Source: JAJRXR01 sp041987545 | Lineage (GTDB): Bacteria; Planctomycetota; Phycisphaerae; Phycisphaerales; UBA1924 | DNA: 64,000 bases | Assembly: GCA_041987545.1 (NCBI GenBank) | Contig: JBHIWH010000003.1 | Location: 248,001 to 312,000, forward strand | Reading direction: 5' to 3' | Shown: piece by piece, positions 33,032 to 41,802 of the stretch | Position numbering within the stretch: the stretch's first letter is position 1 | Layout of the letters: every line of letters starts with the position of its first letter | The notes under the pieces: model-generated | The model's input: the letters and a program-made list of their open reading frames with translations, nothing else | Databases searched by the model: none | What the model was told of the DNA's origin: nothing | Made by a program: the position numbers and the translations under genes

Positions 33032-35242
33032 CTAGGGGCAGCCGTTGACGAACGTGTCGAGGAAGGCGATCACGTCGCTGATGTCGAAGACGCCCGCGGG
33101 GGCGGCCAGGTCGGCGAGGGGCTGCTCGTTCGAGAACGCGTCGAGGAACGCGGTCACGTCGGAGAAGTCGAGCACGCCGAAGGGCTCGGCGACGTCGGAG
33201 GGGTTGCACCCGGCGTTGCAGACCACGTCGAAGATCTGGAGGTCGTCCAGGGCGGCCTCGAGGACCGAGTTGTTGGGCACGTCGCCCACGCTGAACCGGA
33301 CCCGCACGCCGGAGGTGAGCGCCACGAAGTCGGCGACCCGGTACGACCGCTCGAACCAGGCGTCGCCCTGACTGGCGATCGACTCGACGGGCGTCCAGGC
33401 CGAGCCGTCGGGCGACATCTCGATCGTGAGGCGGTCGGCGTCGGCCGACGAGTTGGAGAACCAGGCCGCGAAGCTGAGGATCGGATCGCCCGCGCCCGAG
33501 AGGTCGAAGGCGGGCGAGGTCAGCGTGGTGGGCCCGCCGTCGACGTCGGAGTCACCCGCGTCGTTCTGGGTGAGGAAGCACCGGCCCGAGCCGTCGAAGT
33601 CGGAGGTCGGGTCGCCGCGGCCGTTGGCGACGGGGATGCCGATCTCCCACGCGCCCGAGGTGAGCGAGGGGTCGTTGGTGACGGTCCAGCCCGGGGCGGT
33701 CTCGAAGTCGAAGTCGGCGCTGACGACGATGTCGTCGGCGGCGTACGTCGAGTACAGCTCGTCGGGCGCCTGGCGGGGGTCGGAGTAATCGCCGCCCATG
33801 GTGTCGGAGGCCGAGACGTAGTACGTCACGGTCGCGCCGCAGTCGCCGGGCGGGAACGCGCCCTCGAAGACGCCCGGCGCGACCTCGGTGAGGGGGACAA
33901 CCGTCTCGCCGAGGGTCGAGGAGACGACGTGCAGGGCGGCCGACGAACTCTCGACGCTGATCCCCTCGTCGGGGGTCAGCGCGACCTGGAAGGCCGAGGC
34001 GCCGCCCGGGTCGACCGAGCCGGGCAGGCCCGAGGGGTAGCTGAACGAGATCCCCGGCGGGACGCAGACGCCCTGCGGGTTGGCCAGCGCGGCCTGGAGC
34101 GGGGCGAAGTTGATGTTGGTGCCCTGGTTGCCGCCCACGGTGTTGCACCCGGCGTGAGTGTGGATGCCGATGGCCAGGCCGGTGGTCTCGTCCACGACGG
34201 GCGAGCCCGAGTTGCCGCCGGTGGTGTCCATCGCGTAGCGGAGAGTGGAGCCGAGGTTCTCGGTGAAGGGCCCGGAGTGGGTCTTCTGGACGAGGTACCA
34301 GGTGGCGGGGACGGGCGCGGAGGTCGAGCCGTAGCCGGTGACGGTGATGGTCTGGCCGGCGACCGGGGGCGCCGCGTCGGCGAGGGTGAACGAGGCGCCG
34401 CCCTGGGCCTTGAGGGGGGAGAGGAAGGTGTTGGAGTTGTCGAAGACGCCGAAGGTGGACCAGTCGTTGCCGACACCGCCGCCGCCGTTGGACTGGATGG
34501 AGGCCGGGTCGACCGGGTACTGGTCCTCGGGGGGCGGGGCGACGGGCGTGCCGCCGCCGGTGGAGAGGGGGACGTTGAACTGGATGACCTGGTTGGTCGC
34601 GGGCCCGCAGTGGCCGGCGGTGATCATGCAGTTGGAGCGGCCGTTGAAGAGCCACGCGGTGCACCCGATGGGCATGATGCGGCCCATGCGGGGATCGCTG
34701 GACAGGACCCGGTCGTCGGTGGTCCCGCAGAGCGAGCGGGGCTCGCCCTCGATGGGGACGCCCGCGATGACGCCGTCGATGCTGACGCGGCTGGGACCGG
34801 CGCCCGGCGCCGAGAGCAGCTCGACGAGGACGGTGTCCCCGTTGAAGTACGCGGTGTGGTTGTTCCACTGCCTGATGGAGACGGCGTCGAGGTACTGGAC
34901 GGCGCCGTCGGCCATCGACGTGACGCGGAGCATCGCGCCGTCGTCGGCGCGGGCGGCGCCCGACAGGACGACCTCGTCGAAGCGGACGCGGACCCACGGG
35001 GCGCCGGCGTGCCCGGCCTCGATCGCGTAGACCGGGACGAGCCCGGCCGCGCCCGCGGGCGCCGACACCATCCCCGAGTCGCCGACCACCGGGACGAAGT
35101 CCTCCTGGAAGTTGGGCGGGGGGATCAGCTCGGCGTCGTGCCCGACGCGGTCCTCGGCGGCGTCCAGGGACGCGTTCATGTTCTGGGCGAGCGCGGGGGC
35201 GGCGATGGCGATCGCCGCGACGAGCGTGGATGTCTTGAGCAT
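33032..35242 (-). CDS. Secreted trypsin-like serine protease with dockerin-like tail
   Basis: A 736-residue exported protein (signal peptide 1-20). The catalytic triad of a chymotrypsin-fold (S1) peptidase is visible: MITAGHC with His211, GNDWSTFG with Asp260, and GGNSGSP with Ser345. The layout recalls glutamyl-endopeptidase and lysyl-endopeptidase-like bacterial enzymes. Beyond about residue 400 there are a beta-rich domain, a concanavalin-like or jelly-roll domain around 525-670 (DFDFETAPGWTVTND, SFAAWFSNS), and the paired 59-residue tail (LDFSDVTAFL, FDISDVIAFL, ending NGCP). It is probably cell-surface-attached and degrades extracellular protein. It is the fourth gene of a leftward run, followed by a strong terminator. 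Confidence 0.92.
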   Translation of the reverse strand: MLKTSTLVAAIAIAAPALAQNMNASLDAAEDRVGHDAELIPPPNFQEDFVPVVGDSGMVSAPAGAAGLVPVYAIEAGHAGAPWVRVRFDEVVLSGAARADDGAMLRVTSMADGAVQYLDAVSIRQWNNHTAYFNGDTVLVELLSAPGAGPSRVSIDGVIAGVPIEGEPRSLCGTTDDRVLSSDPRMGRIMPIGCTAWLFNGRSNCMITAGHCGPATNQVIQFNVPLSTGGGTPVAPPPEDQYPVDPASIQSNGGGGVGNDWSTFGVFDNSNTFLSPLKAQGGASFTLADAAPPVAGQTITVTGYGSTSAPVPATWYLVQKTHSGPFTENLGSTLRYAMDTTGGNSGSPVVDETTGLAIGIHTHAGCNTVGGNQGTNINFAPLQAALANPQGVCVPPGISFSYPSGLPGSVDPGGASAFQVALTPDEGISVESSSAALHVVSSTLGETVVPLTEVAPGVFEGAFPPGDCGATVTYYVSASDTMGGDYSDPRQAPDELYSTYAADDIVVSADFDFETAPGWTVTNDPSLTSGAWEIGIPVANGRGDPTSDFDGSGRCFLTQNDAGDSDVDGGPTTLTSPAFDLSGAGDPILSFAAWFSNSSADADRLTIEMSPDGSAWTPVESIASQGDAWFERSYRVADFVALTSGVRVRFSVGDVPNNSVLEAALDDLQIFDVVCNAGCNPSDVAEPFGVLDFSDVTAFLDAFSNEQPLADLAAPAGVFDISDVIAFLDTFVNGCP

Positions 35243-35358
35243 GGCGTCGTGGGTCCCGGTGGCCGGATCTGGGGGCCGAGAAAGCCGGGCGGGGGCGACA
35301 GGCCCGCGCCCGAGGCGTCCGGTCAGACGCTATCGGGCGGGCCGAGAATCTGCAAGGC

Positions 35359-35390
35359 AAAAGGCCCCGCCGAGGGGGGGGCGGCGGGGC
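35359..35390 (-). terminator. Intrinsic terminator of the Cys-rich secreted protein gene
   Basis: GCCCCGCCG (35364-35372) pairs perfectly with CGGCGGGGC (35382-35390) across a nine-base purine loop; on the minus strand the hairpin is followed by CTTTTGCC (T-run at 35362-35359). It stands between the stop of the Cys-rich protein gene (35453) and the start of the protease gene (35242), so the two are transcribed apart. Confidence 0.75.
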
Positions 35391-35452
35391 TTATCGGGCG
35401 GCGGGGCGGGTGCGGGCGCGCCGCGCGGGGCTCGCGCGTGCTCCGCCGGGTC

Positions 35453-37036
35453 TTACGGGCAGCCCCCGCCGAACGACTCCAGGAACGCGATCACGTCGGA
35501 GAAGTCGAACGTGCCGATGGGCAGGGCCAGGTCCGCCGCGGCTTCCATGTTGCTGAACGCGGTCAGGAACGCGAGGACGTCTGAGAAGTCGAGCGTGCCG
35601 AAGGGCTCGGCCAGGTCGGCGGGGCAGGAGACCTCGCAGTCGTCGGGCGTGCCGTTGCCGTCGTCGTCGTCGCAGGTCGAGCCGGCGCCGCACCACTGGC
35701 CGCTCGCGATGGCGCAGTCGCCCTCGGTGAGCGAGAGGCAGCCGCCGCCCTTGAAGGCGCAGGCGCCCTCGGGCTCGGGGCAGGTGTCCGGGCCGCAGAC
35801 CGTGCCGTCGCCCTGGAAGACGCCGTTGGCCGCCGCGCAGTCCTCCGGCGACATGCCGTCGGCGCACGAGCCGTCGGGCAGGCAGCAGGCGCCCTCGGGG
35901 AAGCAGACGAAGGTCGCGCACTCGGTGCCGGGGCCGCCGGGGATGCCGCCGGCGATCATGCACTGCTCGGGCGGGAGGTCGAGGCAGCCGCCCGAGTCCT
36001 CGAAGCAGCAGGCCTCGTCGGGTGCGAGGCAGACGATGTCGTCGCAGGTGGTGTCGTCGCCGCCGTAGACGCCGTTGCACAGGGCCTCGGTGGTGATGGA
36101 GCAGTCGCCGTCCTCGCAGCAGGCGCCGAGGGAGGGCCCGCAGCTGATGCTGGACCAGAGGGCCTCGATGCCCCAGTCGCCCGAGGGCGTGCAGGGGGCG
36201 AACTGGCTGAAGCGGCTCCAGCCGGCGCGGCAGCCGAGCGGGCCGCAATCGACCGCGAAGATCCAGTTGTTGGCCGAGGAGGCGAGCCCGTCGGTGTCGG
36301 TCGTGGGGAAGGCGTTGGAGCCCGCGGGCGGGGCGAAGAAGCAGGGGTTCTGCGTCTGGTTGTTGTGCTCGTCGATGCGGAACCCGATGGTGAACGAGTT
36401 GGTGGGGTTGCTCGCGATGATGATCTGCTCGGGGTCGCCCGGGTCGACCGAGACCTGGATCTCCGTGCCGCCGTTGCCCGGGGGCATGACCAGGTGCGGG
36501 AGGATGATGTCGTCGGAGGAGAACGAGGCGACGAGCGTGCCGGTGTTGGGCGGCCCCTCCCAGACGAGGATCGACCACTCGGTGGTCGTGGTCACGCTCG
36601 TGCCCGCCGTCGCGAACAGGCCGTTCATCTGCTCGATCTTGATGGGGAAGTCCGACGGGCTGAGGACGAACTGGGCGGCCATGATCTCGCCCTCGGCGAA
36701 GCCGGCCTGCGCGTTGTACCCGCCGGGGTCGAGGTCGGCGACGTACGCGGAGCGCTCGATGCAGTCGCCGCGCCCGAACCCGCCCTCGAGACTCTCGTCG
36801 ATGATCCGCAGGCCGAGGGTCGTGACGCCCATGGGCTTGACGGTCTCGAGCTCGACGAACCGGGCGTCGAGTCGTGGCGCCGGGCGCTCGGTCACGCCGA
36901 CGATGCGTCCGCCGTCCTCGCTCACGAACCCGACGGGCGACGCGGGCAGCACCTGGGCGCCGGCGGCGGGGACGAGGACGCTCGACAGCGCCAGGCTCGC
37001 GAGGGCGGGCCGGCGACGGATGAACGGGTTGGTCAC
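35453..37036 (-). CDS. Secreted protein with Cys-rich tandem repeats and dockerin-like tail
   Basis: A 527-residue exported protein (signal peptide about 1-27). The N-terminal 300 residues are an unrecognised beta-rich domain. From about 300 to 470 there are three clear repeats, near 35-40 residues each, and a degenerate fourth, with the pattern ACC-x(4-6)-C-x(6-8)-C-x(10-14)-C-x(4)-C, for example GACCLPDGSCADG, DEACCFEDSGGC and LGACCEDGDC. Each has six Cys and probably folds through disulfides. The paired tail follows (LDFSDVLAFL and FDFSDVIAFL, ending GGGCP). GTG 37036 is supported by AAGGAG eight bases upstream. Function unknown; an adhesive or matrix role is plausible for disulfide-rich surface repeats. 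Confidence 0.88.
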   Translation of the reverse strand: MTNPFIRRRPALASLALSSVLVPAAGAQVLPASPVGFVSEDGGRIVGVTERPAPRLDARFVELETVKPMGVTTLGLRIIDESLEGGFGRGDCIERSAYVADLDPGGYNAQAGFAEGEIMAAQFVLSPSDFPIKIEQMNGLFATAGTSVTTTTEWSILVWEGPPNTGTLVASFSSDDIILPHLVMPPGNGGTEIQVSVDPGDPEQIIIASNPTNSFTIGFRIDEHNNQTQNPCFFAPPAGSNAFPTTDTDGLASSANNWIFAVDCGPLGCRAGWSRFSQFAPCTPSGDWGIEALWSSISCGPSLGACCEDGDCSITTEALCNGVYGGDDTTCDDIVCLAPDEACCFEDSGGCLDLPPEQCMIAGGIPGGPGTECATFVCFPEGACCLPDGSCADGMSPEDCAAANGVFQGDGTVCGPDTCPEPEGACAFKGGGCLSLTEGDCAIASGQWCGAGSTCDDDDGNGTPDDCEVSCPADLAEPFGTLDFSDVLAFLTAFSNMEAAADLALPIGTFDFSDVIAFLESFGGGCP

Positions 37037-37231
37037 GGGACGAACTCCTTCTCCCCGGTGCACGGACTGGAAACGGGGAGGGGGGCCGCCCTCCCGGGCT
37101 CGGGCGGGCCGAGCCGCCCCATCATCGCGGAAACGAGGGGTCCCCGGCAAGGCCCGCGCCGCGCAACAGGCGGTACGGGGCGGGGACGGGGGCGGATCCG
37201 GGCGGCGTGATCGGACCCTGGGCGCGCGACA

Positions 37232-37255
37232 GCGGGCGGCCCTGGGGCCGCCCGC
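37232..37255 (-). other. Perfect GC palindrome downstream of the low-complexity protein gene
   Basis: GCGGGCGGCCC (37232-37242) and GGGCCGCCCGC (37245-37255) form an 11-base palindrome with a two-base centre, 34 bases after the stop codon. There is no T-tract on either strand, so it may help end transcription or be a protein-binding site. Confidence 0.4.
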
Positions 37256-37288
37256 CTGGTCGCGATGCGAAACGGGAGGTGTTCTGGC

Positions 37289-38227
37289 TCAGGCCGCGCT
37301 GCGGGACGTGCCGGCGGTGTCGCCGTTCACGGGGACGCACGGCGTGTAGGGCCCGATGACCGGGAAGCCGAACGGGACGCCCTGCGTCTGGACAGGGGCG
37401 CTGACCGACGAGTTGCTCTCGGTCGTGCCGTTCTTGGTCTGGGTGGTGGTCGTGTTGTTCCAGCCGGCGTTGTTCCAGCCGTTGATGAACCCGAAGGGGA
37501 TCGCGCCGTTCCAGCCCCAGTTGAAGAAGGGGGTGGACTGGAAGGGGCCGCCGAAGGTCGGCGTGCTGTAGCCGAAGGGGAAGGCGCCCGTGCCGGACCA
37601 GGGCGCCGCGGGGAACTGGCCGAAGCCGCCGAAGGGGATGGCCCCGAAGGGGTTGTTGAAGATGCCGCCCTGGAACGAGTTCCAGGGGGTGTTGTACGAG
37701 TTCCAGGGGGTGTTAAAGATGGAGTTCCAGTTCGTGGACCCGCCGATGGGCCAGGAACCGGACCAGGGGGTGTTCCAGTTCTGGTTGATGAACGACCCGC
37801 CGAAGCTGGGGGTGTTGAACCCGATCTGGTTGAAGCCACTCCAGGGGAAGTTCGGCGTGGAGTTCTGGAAGGTGTTGTTCCAGGGGGTGAAGCCGTCGAA
37901 CGAGCCGCCGAAGGAGTTGCTGAACTGGGTGCTGTTGAAGGGGGTGTTGCCGAAGGGGGAGTTGTTGAAGCCGAAGGGGATGTTCTGGTTGAAGCCCTGG
38001 CCGAAGGGGGCGCCGTTGAACCCGCCGAAGAAGGGGGTGCTCTGCCAGGGGGTGTTCTGGATGAAGGAGTTCTGGAAGGGGATGTTCTGCCAGGGGAAGG
38101 TCTGGCCCTGGCCGAAGCCGCCGAACTGGTTCCCGAACTGGCCGCCGAACTGGCCGCCGAACGGGGTGCTGAACTGGGTGAACGGGGTGGTGTTGCAGCC
38201 GTTGAACGGCGTGTTGAACGTGGTCAT
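37289..38227 (-). CDS. Charge-depleted aromatic low-complexity protein, unknown
   Basis: A 312-residue protein with no recognised domain. It is dominated by Phe (48), Trp (15), Asn, Gly, Pro, Ser, Thr and Gln. Only five residues are charged (Asp111, Lys265, Glu270, Asp303, Arg309), so the first 264 residues hold a single charge. Short motifs recur irregularly: NTPW, NTPF, STPF, IPFG, FGGF, PWNS. There is no signal peptide and no long hydrophobic helix. Such composition, aromatic stickers spaced by polar residues, is typical of prion-like or phase-separating chains and of some adhesive or fibrous proteins. ATG 38227 has AGGAG nine bases upstream. Codons are strongly C-ending, as in the neighbours, which argues for real coding. 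The opposite strand is also open, but lacks this composition. Confidence 0.8.
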   Translation of the reverse strand: MTTFNTPFNGCNTTPFTQFSTPFGGQFGGQFGNQFGGFGQGQTFPWQNIPFQNSFIQNTPWQSTPFFGGFNGAPFGQGFNQNIPFGFNNSPFGNTPFNSTQFSNSFGGSFDGFTPWNNTFQNSTPNFPWSGFNQIGFNTPSFGGSFINQNWNTPWSGSWPIGGSTNWNSIFNTPWNSYNTPWNSFQGGIFNNPFGAIPFGGFGQFPAAPWSGTGAFPFGYSTPTFGGPFQSTPFFNWGWNGAIPFGFINGWNNAGWNNTTTTQTKNGTTESNSSVSAPVQTQGVPFGFPVIGPYTPCVPVNGDTAGTSRSAA

Positions 38228-38374
38228 GTGTCGAGTCTCCTGACCCTGTCGGGTCGCTCGGTGTGGTGGACCGGGCTGGGGGAGAGCGACGGCGTCCCCC
38301 CCGGGATGCACGATGAGCCTCGGGCCTCTGGGGCGGCTCTCATCGGCGAATCCGGGGATGGGACTCAAGAACTC

Positions 38375-38391
38375 GGGGCCCTGACGGCCCC
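38375..38391 (-). terminator. Short hairpin at the gpsA stop codon
   Basis: GGGGCC (38375-38380) and GGCCCC (38386-38391) form a six-base stem with a five-base loop, reaching into the gpsA stop codon. On the minus strand it is followed by GAGTTCTTGAG, a broken T-run. Weak terminator candidate. Confidence 0.35.
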
Positions 38392-39494
38392 TATTCGACG
38401 CGCTCGTCCTTGAGGCGGCGGCTCATCAGCATCGTGATCGCCCGGACGGGGTCGAGGCGGTCGAAGAGCACGCGGCTGACGGCGCCCGTGATGGGCATGT
38501 CCACCCGGTACTTCTGGGCTAGGTCCACCACGGACCGCGTCGTCGCCACGCCCTCGACGACCGACGTCGCGGACGAGAGGTACTCGTCGAGCCGGGCGCC
38601 CCGGCCCAGGGCCTCGCCGCAGGAGCGGTTGCGGCCCTCGGGGCAGAAGCAGGTGGTCGCCAGGTCGCCCGCGCCCGCGACGCCGTAGAACGTCTCGGGC
38701 GCCGCCCCCATCGCCGCCCCGAGCCGTGCGATCTCGGCCAGGCCCCTGGCGAGCAGGGCGCTCTTGGCGTTGTACCCGGCCCGCAGCCCGTCGAGGATGC
38801 CCGCCGCGATCGCGATGACGTTCTTGGTCGCCCCCGCGAGCTCCACGCCTAGCAGGTCCTGGTTCGTGTACACGCGCATCCAGCTCGAGCTGAACACCGC
38901 CTGGATCCGCTCGGCGAACTCGGGGTCGTCGCTGGCGGCGACCATCGTCGCCGGCAGACGCCGCGCCAGCTCGGAGGCGATCGTCGGCCCGGACAGGCAC
39001 GCGATCGGTCTGGGCGCCCGGTCAGGGTCGTCGCCCCCGGGGCCGGCGAGCACGTCGGCGATGATCTGCGACGGGCGGAGCAGCGTCTCGTTCTCGATGC
39101 CCTTGGAGACGCTCACCACCCCGGCCCGGGGCGGGACGTGCGGGCGGAGGCGGGTCCAAGCCTCGCGTATGAACTGGACGGGGATCGCCGAGACGATCAG
39201 GTCCACGCCCTCGAGCGCTTCGGCGTCACCCAGGGCGAGCCGCACCTCGCCGGGCAGGGTGAGGTCGGGCAGGCGGTCGGAGACGCGGGTCTGGGCGAGG
39301 CGCCCGATCTCGTCCTCGTCGTGCCCCCAGCAGACGACCTGGGGCCGGGGCAGGGCGCCGTCCTCGCCGGCGAGCATCGCCGCGCACACCAGGCCCATCT
39401 GGCCCACGCCCAGGACGACGACCCTGGAGAAGGTCTGCTCGCCGGGGTTGGGAGGGTCGTCGTGGGGCCCGTCGTGGGGGTGGGGGGCGTTCAT
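38391..39494 (-). CDS. gpsA: Glycerol-3-phosphate dehydrogenase (NAD(P)+)
   Basis: A 367-residue cytosolic enzyme that reduces dihydroxyacetone phosphate to sn-glycerol 3-phosphate for phospholipid synthesis. The Rossmann motif is LGVGQMG (28-34); further family segments are VSVSKGIENET, CLSGPTIASELA, GATKNVIAIAAGILDGL with the catalytic Lys, and GVAGAGDLATTCF. The N-terminus has an extra 20 residues rich in His and Pro before the first strand, so a later start is possible. It opens the leftward run that ends with atpG; the divergent P-type ATPase gene starts 170 bases away. Confidence 0.95.
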   Translation of the reverse strand: MNAPHPHDGPHDDPPNPGEQTFSRVVVLGVGQMGLVCAAMLAGEDGALPRPQVVCWGHDEDEIGRLAQTRVSDRLPDLTLPGEVRLALGDAEALEGVDLIVSAIPVQFIREAWTRLRPHVPPRAGVVSVSKGIENETLLRPSQIIADVLAGPGGDDPDRAPRPIACLSGPTIASELARRLPATMVAASDDPEFAERIQAVFSSSWMRVYTNQDLLGVELAGATKNVIAIAAGILDGLRAGYNAKSALLARGLAEIARLGAAMGAAPETFYGVAGAGDLATTCFCPEGRNRSCGEALGRGARLDEYLSSATSVVEGVATTRSVVDLAQKYRVDMPITGAVSRVLFDRLDPVRAITMLMSRRLKDERVE

Positions 39495-39664
39495 GCGGGT
39501 CTCTGGGCGGGCCTCTGGGGGGTTCTTGGGATCAGAACCGTCGGCGTGAGCGGGACGTAAGCCTAGCGGCGTGGGGCGGGGCCCTCGGTCTAGAGTTGGC
39601 CCCCCTCGACCCAGATCCGTCCCCAGGCCCGGCTCGCCCGGGCCGCCTCGGAGCGACTGCGCCG

Positions 39665-41740
39665 ATGAGCCAGGCCTCGACCCACTCTCACGACCACGGC
39701 CACGAGCACAAGCATGCCAGCAACCTGGACTGCTGCTCGCACCACGAGCTCGAGATCGACCGGTGGATCGTCGTCTACCTGGTGGGCGGCGTGCTGGCGC
39801 TGACGAGCTGGATCGCCAAGTGGGCCGGCGCGCCCGAGCAGGCGGCGGTGCTCCCGGCGGTCGTGGGGTCGATCATGCTCGCCCTGCCCCTGTTCCTGGC
39901 CGCGGGCGGGGAGATCCTGAAGATGCGCGTCTCCAGCAGCTCGCTGGCGGCGCTGGCGATCCTGGCCGCGATGGCGCTGGGCCAGTTCATCACGGCCGCG
40001 TTCCTGGCGTTCGTGCTGCTCGTCGCCGACCAGATCGTCCGCCGGACCGCGTTCGGCGCCCAGCGCGCCATCGAGGCGCTGATCGGGCTGACGCCCGACG
40101 TCGCCCGGGTCGTGGGCGAGAACGGCATGGAGCGCGAGGTCGGCGTCTCCGAGATCGAGGTCGGGCAGGTCGTCCGCGTCCGCCCGGGCGAGAACCTGCC
40201 GGTCGACGGCCGGGTCGCGTCGGGCCGCTCCACGATCAACCAGGCCTCGCTCACCGGCGAGGCGATGCCCGTCGAGGTGCAGGAGGGCTCGGAGGTCTAC
40301 GCGGGCACGACGAACCTCACGGGCTCGATCGATCTCCGCGTCACGCAGGTGGGCGAGGACACGACGATCGGCAAGGTGACCTCGCTGATCCGCGAGGCCG
40401 AGAGCTCGAAGACCCCCCGCCAGATGCTCATCGAGCAGGTGGCCCGGTTCTACGTGCCCGTCGCGCTGGCGCTGGCCGGGCTCGTGTTCTTCCTGGTCTC
40501 CCAGTCGGGCCAGGAGAGCACGGTGGACAAGGCCGGGCTGACGGCGGTGACGGTGCTCGTCGTCGCCTGCCCGACGGCGTTGCTGCTGTCCAGCCCGACG
40601 GCGATGGTGGCGGCGTTCGCGTCCGCCGCCCGCCTGGGCGTGATGATCAAGCGGACCAACTACCTCGAGGCCGCGTCCAACATCGACACGGTCGTGCTGG
40701 ACAAGACCGGCACGATCACGACGGGCAAGTTCGAGGTCTCGCGTCTGGCGCCCGCCGAGGGCGTCGAGGGCGCCGACCTGCTCGAGGCCGCGGCGACCGC
40801 CGAGGCCGGCTCCAACCACCCGCTCGCCCAGTCGATCGTGCAGACCGCCCGGGCGGCGCGGATCGACGTCGCGGCGACCCCTGACGCCGAGGAACTGCAC
40901 GGCCAGGGCGTGCGGGCCAGGACGGCGCGGGGCGAGCTGTGCGTCGGGCGGGCGAGCTGGATCCGCGAGCTGGCGCCGACGGCCCGCGAGCAGATCACGG
41001 CCGTCGAGGCCAAGATCGAGGGCATGTCGGGCGTGCACGTGCTGCGCGACGGGCAGTACCTGGGCGCCGTCGGCCTGGAGGACAAGGTCCGGGCCGCGTC
41101 GTCGTCGGTGATCGACCGCCTGCGCCACCTGGGCGTGCGGTCGGTGGCGATCTTCACGGGCGACCGGCTGAGCGTGGCCAAGCGTGTCGGGGTCGCCGTC
41201 GGCGCCGACGAGATCGAGGCCGAGTGCCTGCCCGAGGAGAAGTTCAAGCTCGTGCAGCAGATGACCGCGTCGGGCCAGCGTGTGATGATGGTCGGCGACG
41301 GGATCAACGACGGCCCGGCGCTTGCCGAGGCGGACCTGGGCGTCGCGATGGGCTTGTCCGGCTCGGACATCGCCGCGAACTCGGCGGGCGTCGCGCTGAT
41401 GACCGACGAGCTCAACCGCCTGCCGTTCCTGATCGAGCTTGCGAGGCGCACGCGGGCGATCGTCGTGCAGAACATCGCGGCGTCGATCCTGATGGCGATC
41501 GTGGGCCTCACGCTGGCGGCGACGGGCACGTTCGCCGAGGCGGGGGCGATCGGCGTCGGGTTCGCGGCCCTGTTCCACTTCGCGCCCGACATCTTCGTCG
41601 TGGGCAACAGCTTCCGCCTGTTCCGCTTCGGCGAGGACTTCCACCAGGCCGAGGCCGAGGCCAAGGCCGCGGCGGCCGCCCCCAGGCGCGAGCGGCGCGA
41701 GGGCTCGATCCGCCGCCTTGGCGGCGCGCAGCCGGCGTAA
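39665..41740 (+). CDS. P1B-type heavy-metal ATPase with a CPT membrane motif
   Basis: A 691-residue metal-transporting P-type ATPase of the inner membrane. The N-terminus is His-rich (seven His before residue 28, then Cys23-Cys24) and replaces a classic CxxC metal-binding domain. About eight hydrophobic segments are visible. Catalytic parts are intact: TGEAMP actuator loop, DKTGT with the phosphorylated Asp346, the HP motif in NHPLA, and GDGIND (followed by GPAL where APAL is usual). The membrane metal site reads CPT (302-304) where CPC is commonest, and the last helix ends in HFAPDIFVVGNSFRLF. Both changes make the metal uncertain; the His-rich start suggests zinc, cobalt, nickel or copper. 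ATG 39665 is the first start after the divergent gpsA promoter region. Confidence 0.92.
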   Translation: MSQASTHSHDHGHEHKHASNLDCCSHHELEIDRWIVVYLVGGVLALTSWIAKWAGAPEQAAVLPAVVGSIMLALPLFLAAGGEILKMRVSSSSLAALAILAAMALGQFITAAFLAFVLLVADQIVRRTAFGAQRAIEALIGLTPDVARVVGENGMEREVGVSEIEVGQVVRVRPGENLPVDGRVASGRSTINQASLTGEAMPVEVQEGSEVYAGTTNLTGSIDLRVTQVGEDTTIGKVTSLIREAESSKTPRQMLIEQVARFYVPVALALAGLVFFLVSQSGQESTVDKAGLTAVTVLVVACPTALLLSSPTAMVAAFASAARLGVMIKRTNYLEAASNIDTVVLDKTGTITTGKFEVSRLAPAEGVEGADLLEAAATAEAGSNHPLAQSIVQTARAARIDVAATPDAEELHGQGVRARTARGELCVGRASWIRELAPTAREQITAVEAKIEGMSGVHVLRDGQYLGAVGLEDKVRAASSSVIDRLRHLGVRSVAIFTGDRLSVAKRVGVAVGADEIEAECLPEEKFKLVQQMTASGQRVMMVGDGINDGPALAEADLGVAMGLSGSDIAANSAGVALMTDELNRLPFLIELARRTRAIVVQNIAASILMAIVGLTLAATGTFAEAGAIGVGFAALFHFAPDIFVVGNSFRLFRFGEDFHQAEAEAKAAAAAPRRERREGSIRRLGGAQPA

Positions 41741-41802
41741 TCCGGGGCGCCCCGGCGCCAACGAGAGAGTGCGGGCGTCCGCGGCCCGCGTGGGGAGCAC
41801 GC

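Noticed and set aside
32999..35584. A plus-strand open frame of more than 850 codons opposite the protease gene
   Set aside because: The minus strand encodes an intact signal peptide, catalytic triad and conserved tail; the plus frame is a shadow caused by high GC content.
37600..38200. Repetitive DNA resembling a tandem array or CRISPR
   Set aside because: Repeat units vary in length and sequence, have no spacers, and encode the Asn/Pro/Phe/Trp protein in frame.
37265..38413. Long plus-strand open frame opposite the low-complexity gene
   Set aside because: It has no convincing ribosome site, and its Gly/Val/Glu-rich translation follows from the C-ending codons of the minus-strand gene, which has its own AGGAG and ATG.
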